The position numbers were made by a program, and so were the translations under genes. 64,000 nucleotides of DNA from Plectrocnemia conspersa (Eukaryota; Arthropoda; Insecta; Trichoptera; Polycentropodidae): positions 744,001 to 808,000 of the forward strand of contig VTFK01000032.1 of assembly GCA_009617715.1 (NCBI GenBank), given 5' to 3'. Every line of letters begins with the position of its first letter. The first letter of the stretch is position 1. Positions 1-12,900 of the stretch are shown piece after piece. The notes beneath the pieces were generated by a model that saw nothing but the letters and a program-made list of their open reading frames with translations, did not search any database and had not been told where the DNA came from.

Positions 1-139
1 AAATACATAATAGTTCAATTCTGTAACCACTTAAAGATTGTAAGTACCGTAGTCTAAAAAGTCAATAATAACGTCTAAAGAGTGGAGCCAGCTAAAAATT
101 ATAAAATTATCGGGAAATTTGTCTCATCTCTCAGGTCAG

Positions 140-265
140 CCAACGAGAGCTCGAGATAAATACTAATGAAACTCTGATAAATATGTAGTACTACGGGGGG
201 TGGTTCCCACTCATCCGGCCGTCACAAGCTGGGTGCCCGCCCATAAGGGTTGGACTCGTAGGGCC
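140..265 (+). mobile_element. LINE 3'-end fragment, same family as 52,130-52,560
   Basis: The GC-rich stretch around 190-263 (GGCCGTC, GCTGGGTGCCC, AAGGGTTGGACTCGTAGGG) matches the reverse complement of 52,220-52,296, including the preceding GTACTAC and CTCGAGA segments. It is in the opposite orientation to the right-hand copy and lacks its (AAT)n tail. Confidence 0.6.
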
Positions 266-2675
266 CTAGTACTCGTAGGGTTTACGCAATGGAACAAGTA
301 GTAAAAATCGCAAGTACCTCTTTGAAATTTAGTATATCTTCAATGCCCCACCCTTTATGTATGTATAAATAAAATAAAAAAAACAGTTCCTTAACTTAAC
401 ATATATACCCTGTTCAAAAATCACAGTTAGTAGACATCATTTAATAAAATCATTAAATTGGTCCGCTTTTGCCAAATAAACCTATTTACATACATATTTC
501 TAAAAAGGTGCATAATTGAGAATACTGATGATTTTGACTGCTTTTAATTAATTCCAAAAATGAAATGTTATTTTACAAATTTCAAACATTGAAAATTGTA
601 GACATAAAAAGGTGTATATTTCAGTTGTACTTTTACCGTGGTTTATTTTTTCGTTAGCTATTCAAATATAAAGAAACTTTAAAAAATGGGTGCCGCATGA
701 ACTGAATGAAAAATCGTCGTTATGAAGTAGTTCAGCGCTTCTTTTACAAAACAGAAACGATTTATTTCCTGTTCATATCGTTTTATAACTTGCGACAAAA
801 AAAGGAGATCCTTTTCTATAACAGAATATAATTAATATAAAATAAAATCTTTAAGCCTCAGTATAATCCATTACAAATTTTTGAATCTTTTCAAAATGCA
901 CAAAAAACTGTAACGTCCGGTTCCTTTACTAGTCAATTAAAAAGGTCCAGTTCTCTCGCACGACAATGCGCGACCACACATCGCACGATTGACACTTTCG
1001 AAGCTAGTTACTAAGGCTTTGAAATGATTGATACATCCACCATAATCACCAGACATTTTTCCAACAGAGTACTTGTTTAGAAACTTAGGCAACTTCCTTA
1101 AAAAATGTGCATTTCTAGTACTCCGGAATTTTACATCATCAGAATCTCCAGCATAAATATACGCAATTGGCAATGTGTTGATTCTAATTATGCTTATTTA
1201 TATTAATAAATAAGAGAAAAGTGTATTAGAATTTGAAAATCTCTAATCGCATATATTTTCATAGCAACCTAAAATAATTTTATTTCTCCCTCCCCTCCCT
1301 CTCCCCGCGAGACAGTCTTCTGCGCCATGAGGTTCTGCCACCGCACTATTTTTATGATAATAAACGTGACATTCACATTTGGACTGTGTTTGTCATTAGA
1401 AAATATACAATAAATTAAGATATGTTTTAATAACTAGCACTACAAACTCTTGAATGTTAAATAGTGCATGTTTGCATTGAGCGACACTTGTGAAAACACT
1501 TTTTGAATGAGCGATTGTATTCATCGGCGTTTATATTTATAAATATTTTTTCTATTTGCATAGCATGCATGTGCATGTATTATCATATCGAAAACATGTA
1601 TGTCGATAGTGATACGTGTACCGGAATCGCATGCGCCGTTTAGAACTGAGATAAACCGATTTGACCTTCTGCTATTAATAAAATCGTTTAATTGTTTACG
1701 TTTTGAAATAAAGAGTTATTTTATTTTATCTGTAATGACTTAATCGTTATGAGGAATTGTATCGAAAACGATTACAGAATGCAAAAATTGATGAAAAATA
1801 TAACACTCGAGTGATACGTGAACGTTTTTATAGAGTCTATGTTATCAAACTATCGTTTCATGATAACAATAATTAAATGTTATTTATAGAACTGTTTTTT
1901 TTGGCTCGTAACTCAGCTAACAATTGCCATATCTAAAAATAGATTAAATTGACGGCCATTGTCTGGTGTGTTGACCAGTGGCGACTCGCGATTAAAAGTG
2001 ATTCTGCGTGTTGTATGAAGTTCAAAATACATTTGCTTTTAATATAATGATTTCATTGTGAAATACTATTGTTTATAATCCAATAAAAAGTGTGAGAAGT
2101 GCTGTTTTTTAGCAAATTAGTAATTATGATTTTTTTAATTTTTAATTAAAAAAATGATTTGAAAAAATTCTTTAACTATTAATAAAAAAATATAATTTGT
2201 AAAATATATTGTGAAATTATTATATAGTATTTTTTTAAATTATTGTGCATAAGAATAAAAATAACTCAACAGAACCGAAACTCAAAACAATCGAGATGAC
2301 AACCAGTGGCTTTATAGAAGCAACTAAACTACCTACCAATAAGACCGATCTTATGACCAAATGTTACTACAAATTACTAATCGGTTATTTATTTTTGTTT
2401 CCTATATTTTATATTTTAAATTTACGTTAATTTTAAAAATAAATAATCTTAAGATAATTAAATTAAAATTTTTGCTATGATCAAAGTACAATAATCAAAT
2501 TTGACCAATGAAATTATCTTTATTTCGGCATTTTTAAAGGAATATAATTGTGTTTTATTCAAATTAGGGATAATAAAAAATATATTTTTACAAGTCAACA
2601 AAAAAATGTCCTGATAAATAATCAATAAATTGCAATTGGGAATAAAAATATATATGTATTTAATTTTTTAATATA

Positions 2676-3062
2676 TTATTTGGGTCTAATGTGTTTAAAA
2701 ATCTTTACTCTAAATAGTTGTTTATGACATGGTAATGAGTTTCTTGATTCCAACAACATAGTTGCCAAGCGTTTGCCACCCAACGCGCCCAGAATTTTCA
2801 ATACTTTCGATACCCATATTATGAAGCAAGGTTCTCGCCTATCAAAACTATAGTTTTCTTTCATTTTTAAAGAAAGTCAACCATTATCAACGGATAGCAT
2901 TTTATACATAATTATTTCAACGTCATAGAAGTCTCGTGCCTGCTCTATAAAAACGATTTTTAATGAGTTCACATTCCCAGAGATATCAGCTGATAACCTT
3001 TTACTTCTTTCTTCATCATAAACAGCAATACTTCCTGCTACAAATTCAAGACATTTTGCCAC
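2676..3062 (-). pseudogene. Unrecognised ORF remnant with one internal stop
   Basis: Two ORFs in the same minus-strand frame (61 and 62 codons) are separated by a single stop and a few codons, giving about 128 codons in total. The composition looks protein-like (CLEFVAGSIAVYDEERSKR near the start) but I do not recognise the family, and there are no convincing splice sites. It could be a decayed mobile-element or host gene piece, or chance. Confidence 0.25.
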
Positions 3063-3989
3063 AATTAACTTCAGAAACAGTTACTATTGACAAATTAGCA
3101 CCGAACTGAAATAGGAATTCATGCAAAAAATTTAAACACACTGAAACGCAACGAGTTGCTAACCCTAAAAACTTACTTTCCTAATATTTCGAATATTGCA
3201 ATAGAAGAGAATTTTATTTCATTAAAAAAATGCTTTTTACTCAAAAGATGAATATTTATTTATTGCTTATTTATATGTTCTTAAAAATTGGTTTAAAAAA
3301 GACACTAGAATTCAGTAAATTTCTCAATATAAAAAATGTGTAATATATTTTTATTTGTGAATATCGAAAACTATATTATATATTTTTTACTTATTAAATA
3401 TACAAAACGTTTTTGACCTAAAAATAAAATACGAAGTTGTAAAAAACTAAAATCTCGTTATATTATTTTTAATGGGACAAAAATAAGCCAATATTTGTTT
3501 TGAAGACTCCTCAGAAATCAAAGTCAAACCATCCTTAGTAATATTTTAATAACATTATCCAATAATAATATGCCACCATACTTTCACTATTCCAAAAAAG
3601 GGTATGGATAATATATGTCTATTTCAATGCAATTTTTTCATATTTTACTGACGTTTATTAAATAAACATGTGCTTGAGCCGCATGCACATATTTATGATA
3701 CTATTCGATATTATAATATATTTGTCTTAGCTCAAGTGTTTCTATATATTATTTATTTCGACTTAAATTTATATTTTTATATAGCTATAATAGAATAAAT
3801 GTTACACAACACGTACATACAATCTATACAAAAAATGGCCATAGCAATCTAATTTGATCAATAAATGTTACCAACTGTTCAAATAAATAATTTAAGTTAA
3901 ACACATACAATTTAGTTTTATGTAATGAACTGTATTGAGCCGATTTGATAGCAGCATTCACCAATTGTCAGCACTTCCCCTTTTCGCAG

Positions 3990-6900
3990 CTGAAAAAGCA
4001 GCAGCAGCTGCAACAGCAAATTCTATTGCAGCACTTCCAAGCTCAACAGCAGCAGTTGGCCGAGCAGCACGAGGCTCAACTCAGGCAACATTACAAGTTC
4101 TGGGAACAGCAGAGAGCCCTAGAAGAACAGCAAGCCCAACAGCAACAGCAGCAGCAGGCGGCTCGCGAGCAAAGGGAACGCGAAAGACTCGACGCCTTGA
4201 GGAAGAAAGACAAACATGATCATAGCGCTGTTGCTTCGAACGAGGTCAAACAAAAGCTTCAGGTGAATACACATTATAGTATATTTGCATATTAAATGAT
4301 CTTTAAATACTCATTTCAATTATAATGTTTTATGTTTTATAGCTTTTCTTGATGAAAAAGCAAGCGGCTGCCTCGTCAAATGGCACAGTACCTGGATCTC
4401 CTTATAGAAATTGGTAATTATTGCAATTATTTTTAGTATCATTAGATTGATGATAGTTGCCAGATAATCTATTACGGTCCGCATAATATGCCCAGAATAG
4501 ATCATTGTCATGATTTGCAATACAATATGACCTATATTGTATTGACGATCATGCCAATGAACATTTATATTTGTACACAGGAAGTTGATGTAATGTAATT
4601 AGATTACAATAATTGAGGGTCAGAATATATAGAATTATATAATATTTATATCAAATATAATAACTAGCCGCTTCAAATCATTATCATTTTTGCTTTCAAT
4701 TTTGTATATTTAGCATACTGCAGCTTGTATTGACACTGCCATTTTCATCCTCAAAGATTCTTGCCATATATTGTTAAATACAATTGATTAACTTAATCAA
4801 AAAAAATACATTTATTGCCGCTAGTAATTATATTTATTATTAATTATATAAAATTATTCTGATTAAACAGTAAATAGTTAGAAAAAACAATTATCACTGG
4901 TACTCCCCATGTCAAAAATATGTCTTAGAATGTAATTAATTAGCCTTCTCGAAAACAATCGAGATAACAATCGAGTCAAAGAAACAATCATGTGATCAAA
5001 CGTTGTCCTTTGATTAGTTGTTTTATTCTATAATCTATGTTAAAATTCATTATAATATATATTTTTATCTCATAATTTATCGAACTAAACAGATACAGAA
5101 TTTATATGTTTATTTAGACTTCTGCTTTAAGGAACTTGTGACATGTGTCACATTACTGAACTTTAAGTTTCACCTTTTCACTACTCAAATAACAAAGTAC
5201 TTGTTTTAAATGCGGTGCCAATTTTAAGCTGGTGCTGCGCCTTTGTGCTACATGCCACCTGATGACCACTTTTCAAACTATATCTACACTATTGGCAATT
5301 ACATATTTAATTCGACTTACCCTTGTACATAATTAAATTAATATTTTATTGACAATAATATAAAACATATTTTAAATAATGTTCATTTAATCAAAGAAGT
5401 CTTGCGAGACTTGTGCGATTAAATGCTGGCCTGATTTTATCCAAAAAGAACTTAATGGGCACCGATGTCCACCATGGCACAACATTAAACTTTTATTCTA
5501 ATCATTGATGTAAACATTAAGCATAATAAACCTTGAAGTCTGAGACACGATTTGGTGGGGAGAATATTTTTTACAAACATGTTTGTTGTTTGCATTAGTA
5601 AATGGGTGTCATATATGCAATGAGCGACTATAAAAGTAGAAGACGGAATCTCTCGAACCGACTTATTCTACAAGTATTGAACTGTATACATCTCTCGCCG
5701 AGGTAAACCATATATTTATTTTAACCGATGAAAGCGAGAAATTTTAAATTGCCCTTTGTTAGAATACTATTTATATTTACTTTGTATTAATAATTAATTT
5801 TTATATTTTTTTTTTCAGGGGTGTAGTTAAGAGTTCTTCCGGTGAATCAATAACATCGGGCGTCAGTAACTCTCATCCGTACAGATTGCCGCAACAGCAG
5901 CAGCAGCCAGTATTAGCCAAATACGATTCGTCAGACTTTCCACTTAGAAAAACCGGTAAGATATCATGACGCCGTTTTAATACAAATTCATACATTGACG
6001 AACTAATACATTAGCTATTAAAAAATAAACTTTTTTTTGTACAAAATAGAGTTTGTGTGTGATACAGTAGGACATCGTACTAATCCGGAATGAATATTTG
6101 TGTTTTGCTTTATTTTTTTAATTCGTACAATATCAATGTATAAATTTAACTTAAATGCATTTTACGATAATTAACATTTCGACGTTTTAATATTTTTTAA
6201 TAAGATAAATAATAACAAATCTGTAAAGAATGCAATTACGAGACAATTCTCAATGTTTGGAGTATCGACATAAAAGAAGAACTATTGCGACTGTCATTTC
6301 ATTGTCAAAATTAACCTGAAATCAATCATTTATTGAGGCATTTCATCGATCAGCATTCATCAATCATTTCATTTTATTTTAAATGAAATATTATTGTAAC
6401 ATCCAAAAGTATATATACAATCGAGCGGACAAAGGTGTTCTTTATATTATTTTGTAAACAGGCGAAATGTTTTTATTTTTGTTATCTAGTATTTTGTAGA
6501 ATATGAAATAGTTATAATTAAATCTATTCAACGAGAAGAGATATTTTATACATAAGTGTACCGAATATTTTTTACATATTTACTTATAATAATTATACTA
6601 GCAACAATCATTTTACATTTTTTGTAATAAAAATATATGTTTTAAATCATAAAAATAAAGGTTATAGTAGCATTGCTGTGGGCTCAGTATCTATTTCAAA
6701 ATAAGTATGTACCAGAAAAGAGTTAGACATCTTGAGATGTATCATGCTTCATTTATTTTTACATTAAATTTATAAATTGACTCAAAGAGCATATGACACC
6801 ACTTATTATCCATATATTATCATAGATAGTTATTCATGTATTGGAATTGGTATCAACCAGTTATACTTAGATCTCTTCTCGGTGTATTTGATTATATAAA

Positions 6901-9900
6901 AGATTTGAACGTAAAACGTGCACATATTCGCTTGACACCTTTTCCTCCGTCCCGTTACTATATATGTTTTATACGGAATGTTCCTCCACTTTGCTACTAA
7001 CACTGGGAATGTTTGCGTCGAAATTGGCAGCATCGGAGCCCAACATGCTCAAGGTGAGGCTGAAGCAGAGGGTGATCGAGCGGCGTGCCTCGCCAATGGC
7101 CCGACGCCAGGACCGTCACATGAAACACCGCAGCCCCAGCAAGCTTGCGCACCACCATCCCGTTGCCCTACGAACTGTCGCAAGTACGCAATATTCACAC
7201 ATATGCTTTAAAAATTCATTGATTGGCAATACTTTATATTACGATGAAAATTTGCGGAATATCAAATTTATGGTTAGGGTGTCAAAATACATCTTTTACA
7301 AAATAGTGAAATGACCCAATCTTATCATAAGTTTAAATTTAATTGTGCATGAGCATATATGCATTGCTGAACTAACATTAGTTTTTTTGCATAACATAAA
7401 AAAATACTTTATGAAGTTTTTTAAACTGTTAAAAATATGCATTGTGTGTCACGAATATTGCTATAGAAATAAATGTGAATGTCTCCGTTGCTTTTTAATT
7501 TATTTTTACATCGATTTTAAAAAAAATGAACAAGATTAATACTGCACACTGTATGAGTAGTGTAAACATATCATAAGTCTATATTTTTGGTTCAGAAGTG
7601 ATAATATTATTTACAATTATGTAAGTTTTTTTTTAGAATAGCAAGGTTCTTTCATAAATATATTTTATTCAAAACACTCAAAAGAGTATGTATTTAACAT
7701 GCTCTGGAGTACCGCAATGATCAAATCTTGCTCCACTACTATTTCTTTGGTAAATTGTTTACTGTTCTAGAAAATTAAACCTTGTGATATATAAAGAATG
7801 CTTCTCAAAAATCTTGTTTAATGATAACTTTATCATAAAAAAACCGAGGTTTGTCAATTAATTGTCATGGTGAAGGCAAGGCGAATAGAGAATTGAAGAC
7901 TGATTATTGTCCTAATCACATATCTTAAATGCCTTCTCAATTAACATCATTATATTGCTAGTGGATCCATATTTCTTAGCAGCTACCTTAAGGGTAAATT
8001 TGCGCTGTGGTTTTTCACTAAAGAATACTGATTGGTGCATGTATTACTCGTCTTCGAATCCATTCTTTGTATTATACTTTAATTAAATTTTTAGTTATAA
8101 TGAAAAAAAAAATAAAAAAAAATGGATATGTTCACAATTATTTTTATAGCAATATTTGTTCCTCACACTTAATAATCTGATATTAGGGCCTGCATAAAAC
8201 TAATAAGGCATGATAGATAACTTTTTAACAATACTAGAATGTTATGATTTAAATAGTCCCGTTAGATTTATCATACTGTTCCAGCTAAAAGATGTCAGAC
8301 ACTGCAATTGTGAGTAATATGATTAGGGACTCTTGATTGCATTTAACGTTTTTTCTTAATCTCGAAAGATTAATTGTTGGTATGTTTTAAAAATGTGACT
8401 ATAACTTTTGATAGATTGCACATCGGGCAGCAGTAACCCAGACTCTGGTCCGAACTCGCCACCTGTCGGCGGACCGGCTGGTTCTCGCGGCTCTCCGACT
8501 GCCACCGCTCCGATCCGCGAAGAAGCAGAAGAATCTTATGCCCAACAGGGCAGTATTAATGATCTCTCTCTATTTAGTAGTCCTTCAATGCCTAATATAT
8601 CACTAGGAAGACCTCACGTATCGTCCACGTCGACTGTGAGTATTTAATTGTCTATGTTGTTTGTATTTTTTAGAACGCATTTTTTATTGATTTAATTTTT
8701 AGGAGTCTAATATGCTCGCTACCGTTTCTGAAGCCGAAGTACGTGCAGCGTTCACAGCTCGATTAGGAGCTCCGCTCACAGAAAGCATTTTACCACCTTC
8801 TCTACCCTTCTATCCGATGTTGGCCGTCGATTCTTATCACAACAAACCTCCGCCGCATCAGCCGATCACCGATATACAAGTCGCTCATGCGCGATTAAAC
8901 AAAAGACCGCTAGGTAGAACGCAATCGGCTCCATTGCCGTTAGGTCATCCAATGCTTGTCGGATCTGTAGCGCCGTCAGAGTTGACCCATCATCATTACT
9001 ATCTCAAGCAACAGATTAGGAACACAGTTCTCACTCGCGCTGGCGCAAGAGAGGCTGGTCAATTGGACGAGCGGGAGGAGACCCCCGAAGTGATCGATTT
9101 GACAGACAAGAAGGCCAAGGCGTCCAACGAAGAGAACGAGAACGATAGACCAACGTTCATGCAGCAGCAGCGAAGTATGATGATGCGTCACAATATTCAA
9201 TCGGTGGCCGAGGATCCTGCTATGCGTGGCCGTCCACTCTGCCGAGCTTTAAGCTCGCCACTTGTGCATTTGGGACCGCCGCCACCGCCGCAGGCTCCTC
9301 CTTCTCCGACATCTCCAATGGAAACAGGAGTCAATCTCACCATATCGCGCATACCAAGAGAGCACGGCTCTCCGACGACGGGCTTGGCTTACGACAATTT
9401 GATGCTGAAGCACGCTTGCACTTGCGGCGATAACGCCGCTCATCCCGAACATGGCGGGCGGTTGCAAAGCGTATGGGCGCGTCTGCAAGAAACTGGTTTA
9501 GTCCATAGATGTGATCGTATACGTTCCAGAAAAGCCACTCTCGAAGAGTTGCAGACTTGTCATCAAGAAGCTCATACATTATTATTCGGTAAATATAATT
9601 TTCTTCTTCGTTATATATTTTATTTTATGATATTTAACTATTTATTATATATAATAGGCACGAATCCGTTGAACCGCCAAAAGTTGGATATGTCCAAATT
9701 ATCAGCACTGCCAATCAAGAGCTTCGTTCGGCTCGGATGCGGAGGTATCGGTATTGATTCTGATACCACTTGGAACGAATTACACACGGCACCAGCAGCC
9801 AGGATGGCGGCTGGATGCGTAATAGATTTAGCATTTAAAACTTATATGGGTGATATAAAGGTAATTTATAATCTATATTGAGTTAATATGTATCGAAGCT

Positions 9901-12900
9901 GTGGATTATAAATTGATTTATCAATTTAGAACGGTTTCGCTGTGGTGAGACCTCCAGGACATCATGCAGAATCGTCGCAAGCAATGGGCTTTTGCTTTTT
10001 CAACTCAGTGGCAGTCGCCGCCCGCCTTTTACAACAAAGACTTGATGTTAAGAGAATCCTTATTGTCGATTGGGTGAGTTAAAATAACATTTTTTTGGCT
10101 AGTATCAGAAATATATGAACTAATCTTAATCTTAATAATAGGACGTCCATCACGGCAACGGAACCCAACAAATATTTTACGATGATCCTCACGTTTTATA
10201 TTTATCTATACATAGACACGATGACGGTAACTTCTTCCCGGGCACCGGTGGACCTACTGAGGTAGTTTTGATTTTTATTATTACATTATTTCATTAACTT
10301 ATCATGTGTTTTAATTAATAATTATATTTTATAGTGCGGTAGTGGTATAGGAGTAGGTTACAATGTAAATATTGCTTGGTCAGGTGGTCTCAATCCACCG
10401 CTAGGAGACGCCGAATATTTAGAAGCTTTCCGAACTATCGTTATACCGATAGCCAAGGTATGATTAAAGCAATACTATTTATATTTATGTATATACATTA
10501 TATGACTAAATGTAACACCATGATTTTAGGAGTATAATCCGTCTATAGTATTAGTTTCCTGTGGATTCGATGCAGCTATAGGACACCCTCCGCCATTAGG
10601 TGGCTATAAAGTGTCTCCAGCCTGCTTCGGTCATATGACAAAAGAGCTGCTTCAAGTGGCCGATGGAAAAGTAATTAATCTATTTAAAAATAAATTGAAC
10701 CATAATCTAATTACCATATAATTTATGTATATTAATTATATTATGATTTCAGGTTGTTTTAGCATTAGAAGGAGGATACGATCTACCAGCGATTTGCGAT
10801 TGTGCTCAAGAGTGTGTACGCGCGTTGCTCGGCGACGAACCTTCGCCAATAGCGACTGATGAACTTACACGACCATTAGCTCAGTGTGCTATTGACACAC
10901 TACAAAAAACGATCGCTATACAGGTGCGTCTTATTTTTATTGCATAGTTTGCATTATAAAAGTTCTGTTACATTCTAATTCGACCTAAAATTTCAGCATT
11001 CACACTGGCCGTGCATTAAACGTACCGCTAGTGCTCTGGGATCAATAAATTGTATAGTACAAAACGAGCACGATGCCACTGAGACGGTCAACGCCATGGC
11101 GTCACTTTCGATGCATCATCAGCATCATACACTGTGAGTATCATATTTGATGAATGAAAAAGTATAGGCAATTTATATGTAAAGCTACTTGAACTTTAGG
11201 GGGCAGCGGCTCCAGGCGCAAATACAAATAGAAATTACAAATTTGAACTATCAATAGAAATTTTAAACAAATTGTAGGCTGACCACGTCGATATTCAATG
11301 TTTCAGAACTCAATGTTTTGACAATGTTGCGAATATGGCTGGGAAATATAAAGGAGTGCAATCTAGAATTATTGAAGTGAAGGAATTTGCATATTTTTTA
11401 TCATGTTCATCACATTCTCTAAACCTAGTTGGAGTTCCAAAATATAGCCAAAAATGGTGACATTTTTTAGTACAGTCCAAAATTTATTTGTTTTTTTCTC
11501 CTTTTCGCCTAATAGATAAAATTTTCTTATGTCGAATTAGCTTTTGTCATTAACCCTTAGACCACCGACCGGTAAATTCTTAATTACTCGCTGTACGCCA
11601 TGCATTTTTAGCGATATAATTTTTTGGCTACTTACTCTGTTTAACACATCATTACAGCCAAAATACTCAATTTTTATATTTTAAAATTATATATGTATGA
11701 TTAACATGATTTAAACATTCTAATTATATCAATAAACAAACATTTTTCATCGTATTGTTGGTAATATGAAATAAACAAAACATATTATGCACTTAAATCA
11801 ATTGGCCCGCGTGCTCACACCTACACACACATGCACGCGCGCGACACTATACAAGCGAATGACAAGCAGAGTCATGCTTCCACACTAAGACAATTTTAAT
11901 ATATAAATCTGCAACGCATTTTTTCGTCGTCTGACCTACATCCTGTTATAAAAATTTACAAATCGACAACATTTCTTAGATGCATAGAAAATCACATACA
12001 TCGTACACAAAAATAACCCTAATAACCAAACCGTTTGTTTTTGATCAATGGTGTTTACGAATTATAACACGCTCTTATGTGGAAGAAAAATTTGCAATTG
12101 TTTGTTGTTGAATTTCTTTATATATAAAAATAATAAATAATAAAAGTTGATAGCAAGATTCGATGTTACATTTAACTATATATAATTATATGTAAAATTT
12201 ATTTATTCTTCTTCTTCCACGGCGCTACAACCAGTGATCGGTTTTGGCCTTTCCACCTAATTTCTTGTAGGGCTTTTAGATATATCTTGAGTTTTAGTAT
12301 TTCTTCCACTATTGTTTGCATTTTTCCTGGTTGTAATATTGCACATTCAAGGTTCCAAAATTGAAGTTCAGTCGTTTATCTAGATTTCGATTGTCTAGGT
12401 CAGGGGTCGGCAAAGTGCGGCTCCGGAGCCGCATGCGGCTCTTTGGCTCCTTGAGTGCGGCTCTGGCACAAATATCCACGGGCTCGGGCGCTAATTCTGG
12501 TCGAGTGTCCTTATGTCCTGATCTTCTGCTTCATATCATTCTGCTATTGCCAGAAATTGAAGCATTTCTCCTTGAGAAGGGTGTTCACTATCCAGAACTT
12601 ACAGACAATCAGGATCCAAAACTTTCATTTCATGGTAGACGTTACGTCTCATCTAAATCAGCATAACCGTAAACTACAGGGGAAAGGAAACACAATTTTT
12701 TGGATGCTAAAAGAAGTTATTTCATTCGAAAACAAATTATCCCTTTTTGCTCAAGATTTTGAAAGGGAAACATTGTTTCACTTTCCGAGCCTGCTGAAGC
12801 ATCGCCAAGAAAATAATTCCTCTATTGACAAACACCATTTCAAAACAACAATTTTAAATACGAGGGAAGCATTTCTCAGCAGGTTTCAGATGTTTAAAAA

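Larger units (their letters stand above)
1..3989. other. Upstream DNA before the first visible HDAC4 exon
   Basis: Probably HDAC4 intron or 5' flank, because the Gln-rich exon opens at a 3' splice site (pyrimidine tract then CAG at 3987-3989). It holds one LINE 3' fragment near 140-265 and several short ORFs. A minus-strand ORF at 937-1173 (78 codons) and a minus-strand pair at 3062-2676 split by one in-frame stop match nothing I recognise. No exon of HDAC4 could be supported here; the rest is AT-rich sequence with no visible feature. Confidence 0.5.

Noticed and set aside
2245..2430. 61-codon ORF as an N-terminal HDAC4 exon
   Set aside because: No plus-strand donor at its end and no resemblance to class IIa N-termini.
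3935..4219. Ala/Ser-rich 94-codon ORF
   Set aside because: It is an alternative frame of the CAG-rich HDAC4 exon.
6964..7314. 116-codon ORF as a separate gene
   Set aside because: Its middle is the HDAC4 exon 7031-7183 in the coding frame; the ends are intron read-through.
11547..11580. TTAACCCTTAGACCACCG as the left end of a piggyBac-like element
   Set aside because: No matching inverted end followed by TTAA was found before 14,600, so one motif alone is not enough.
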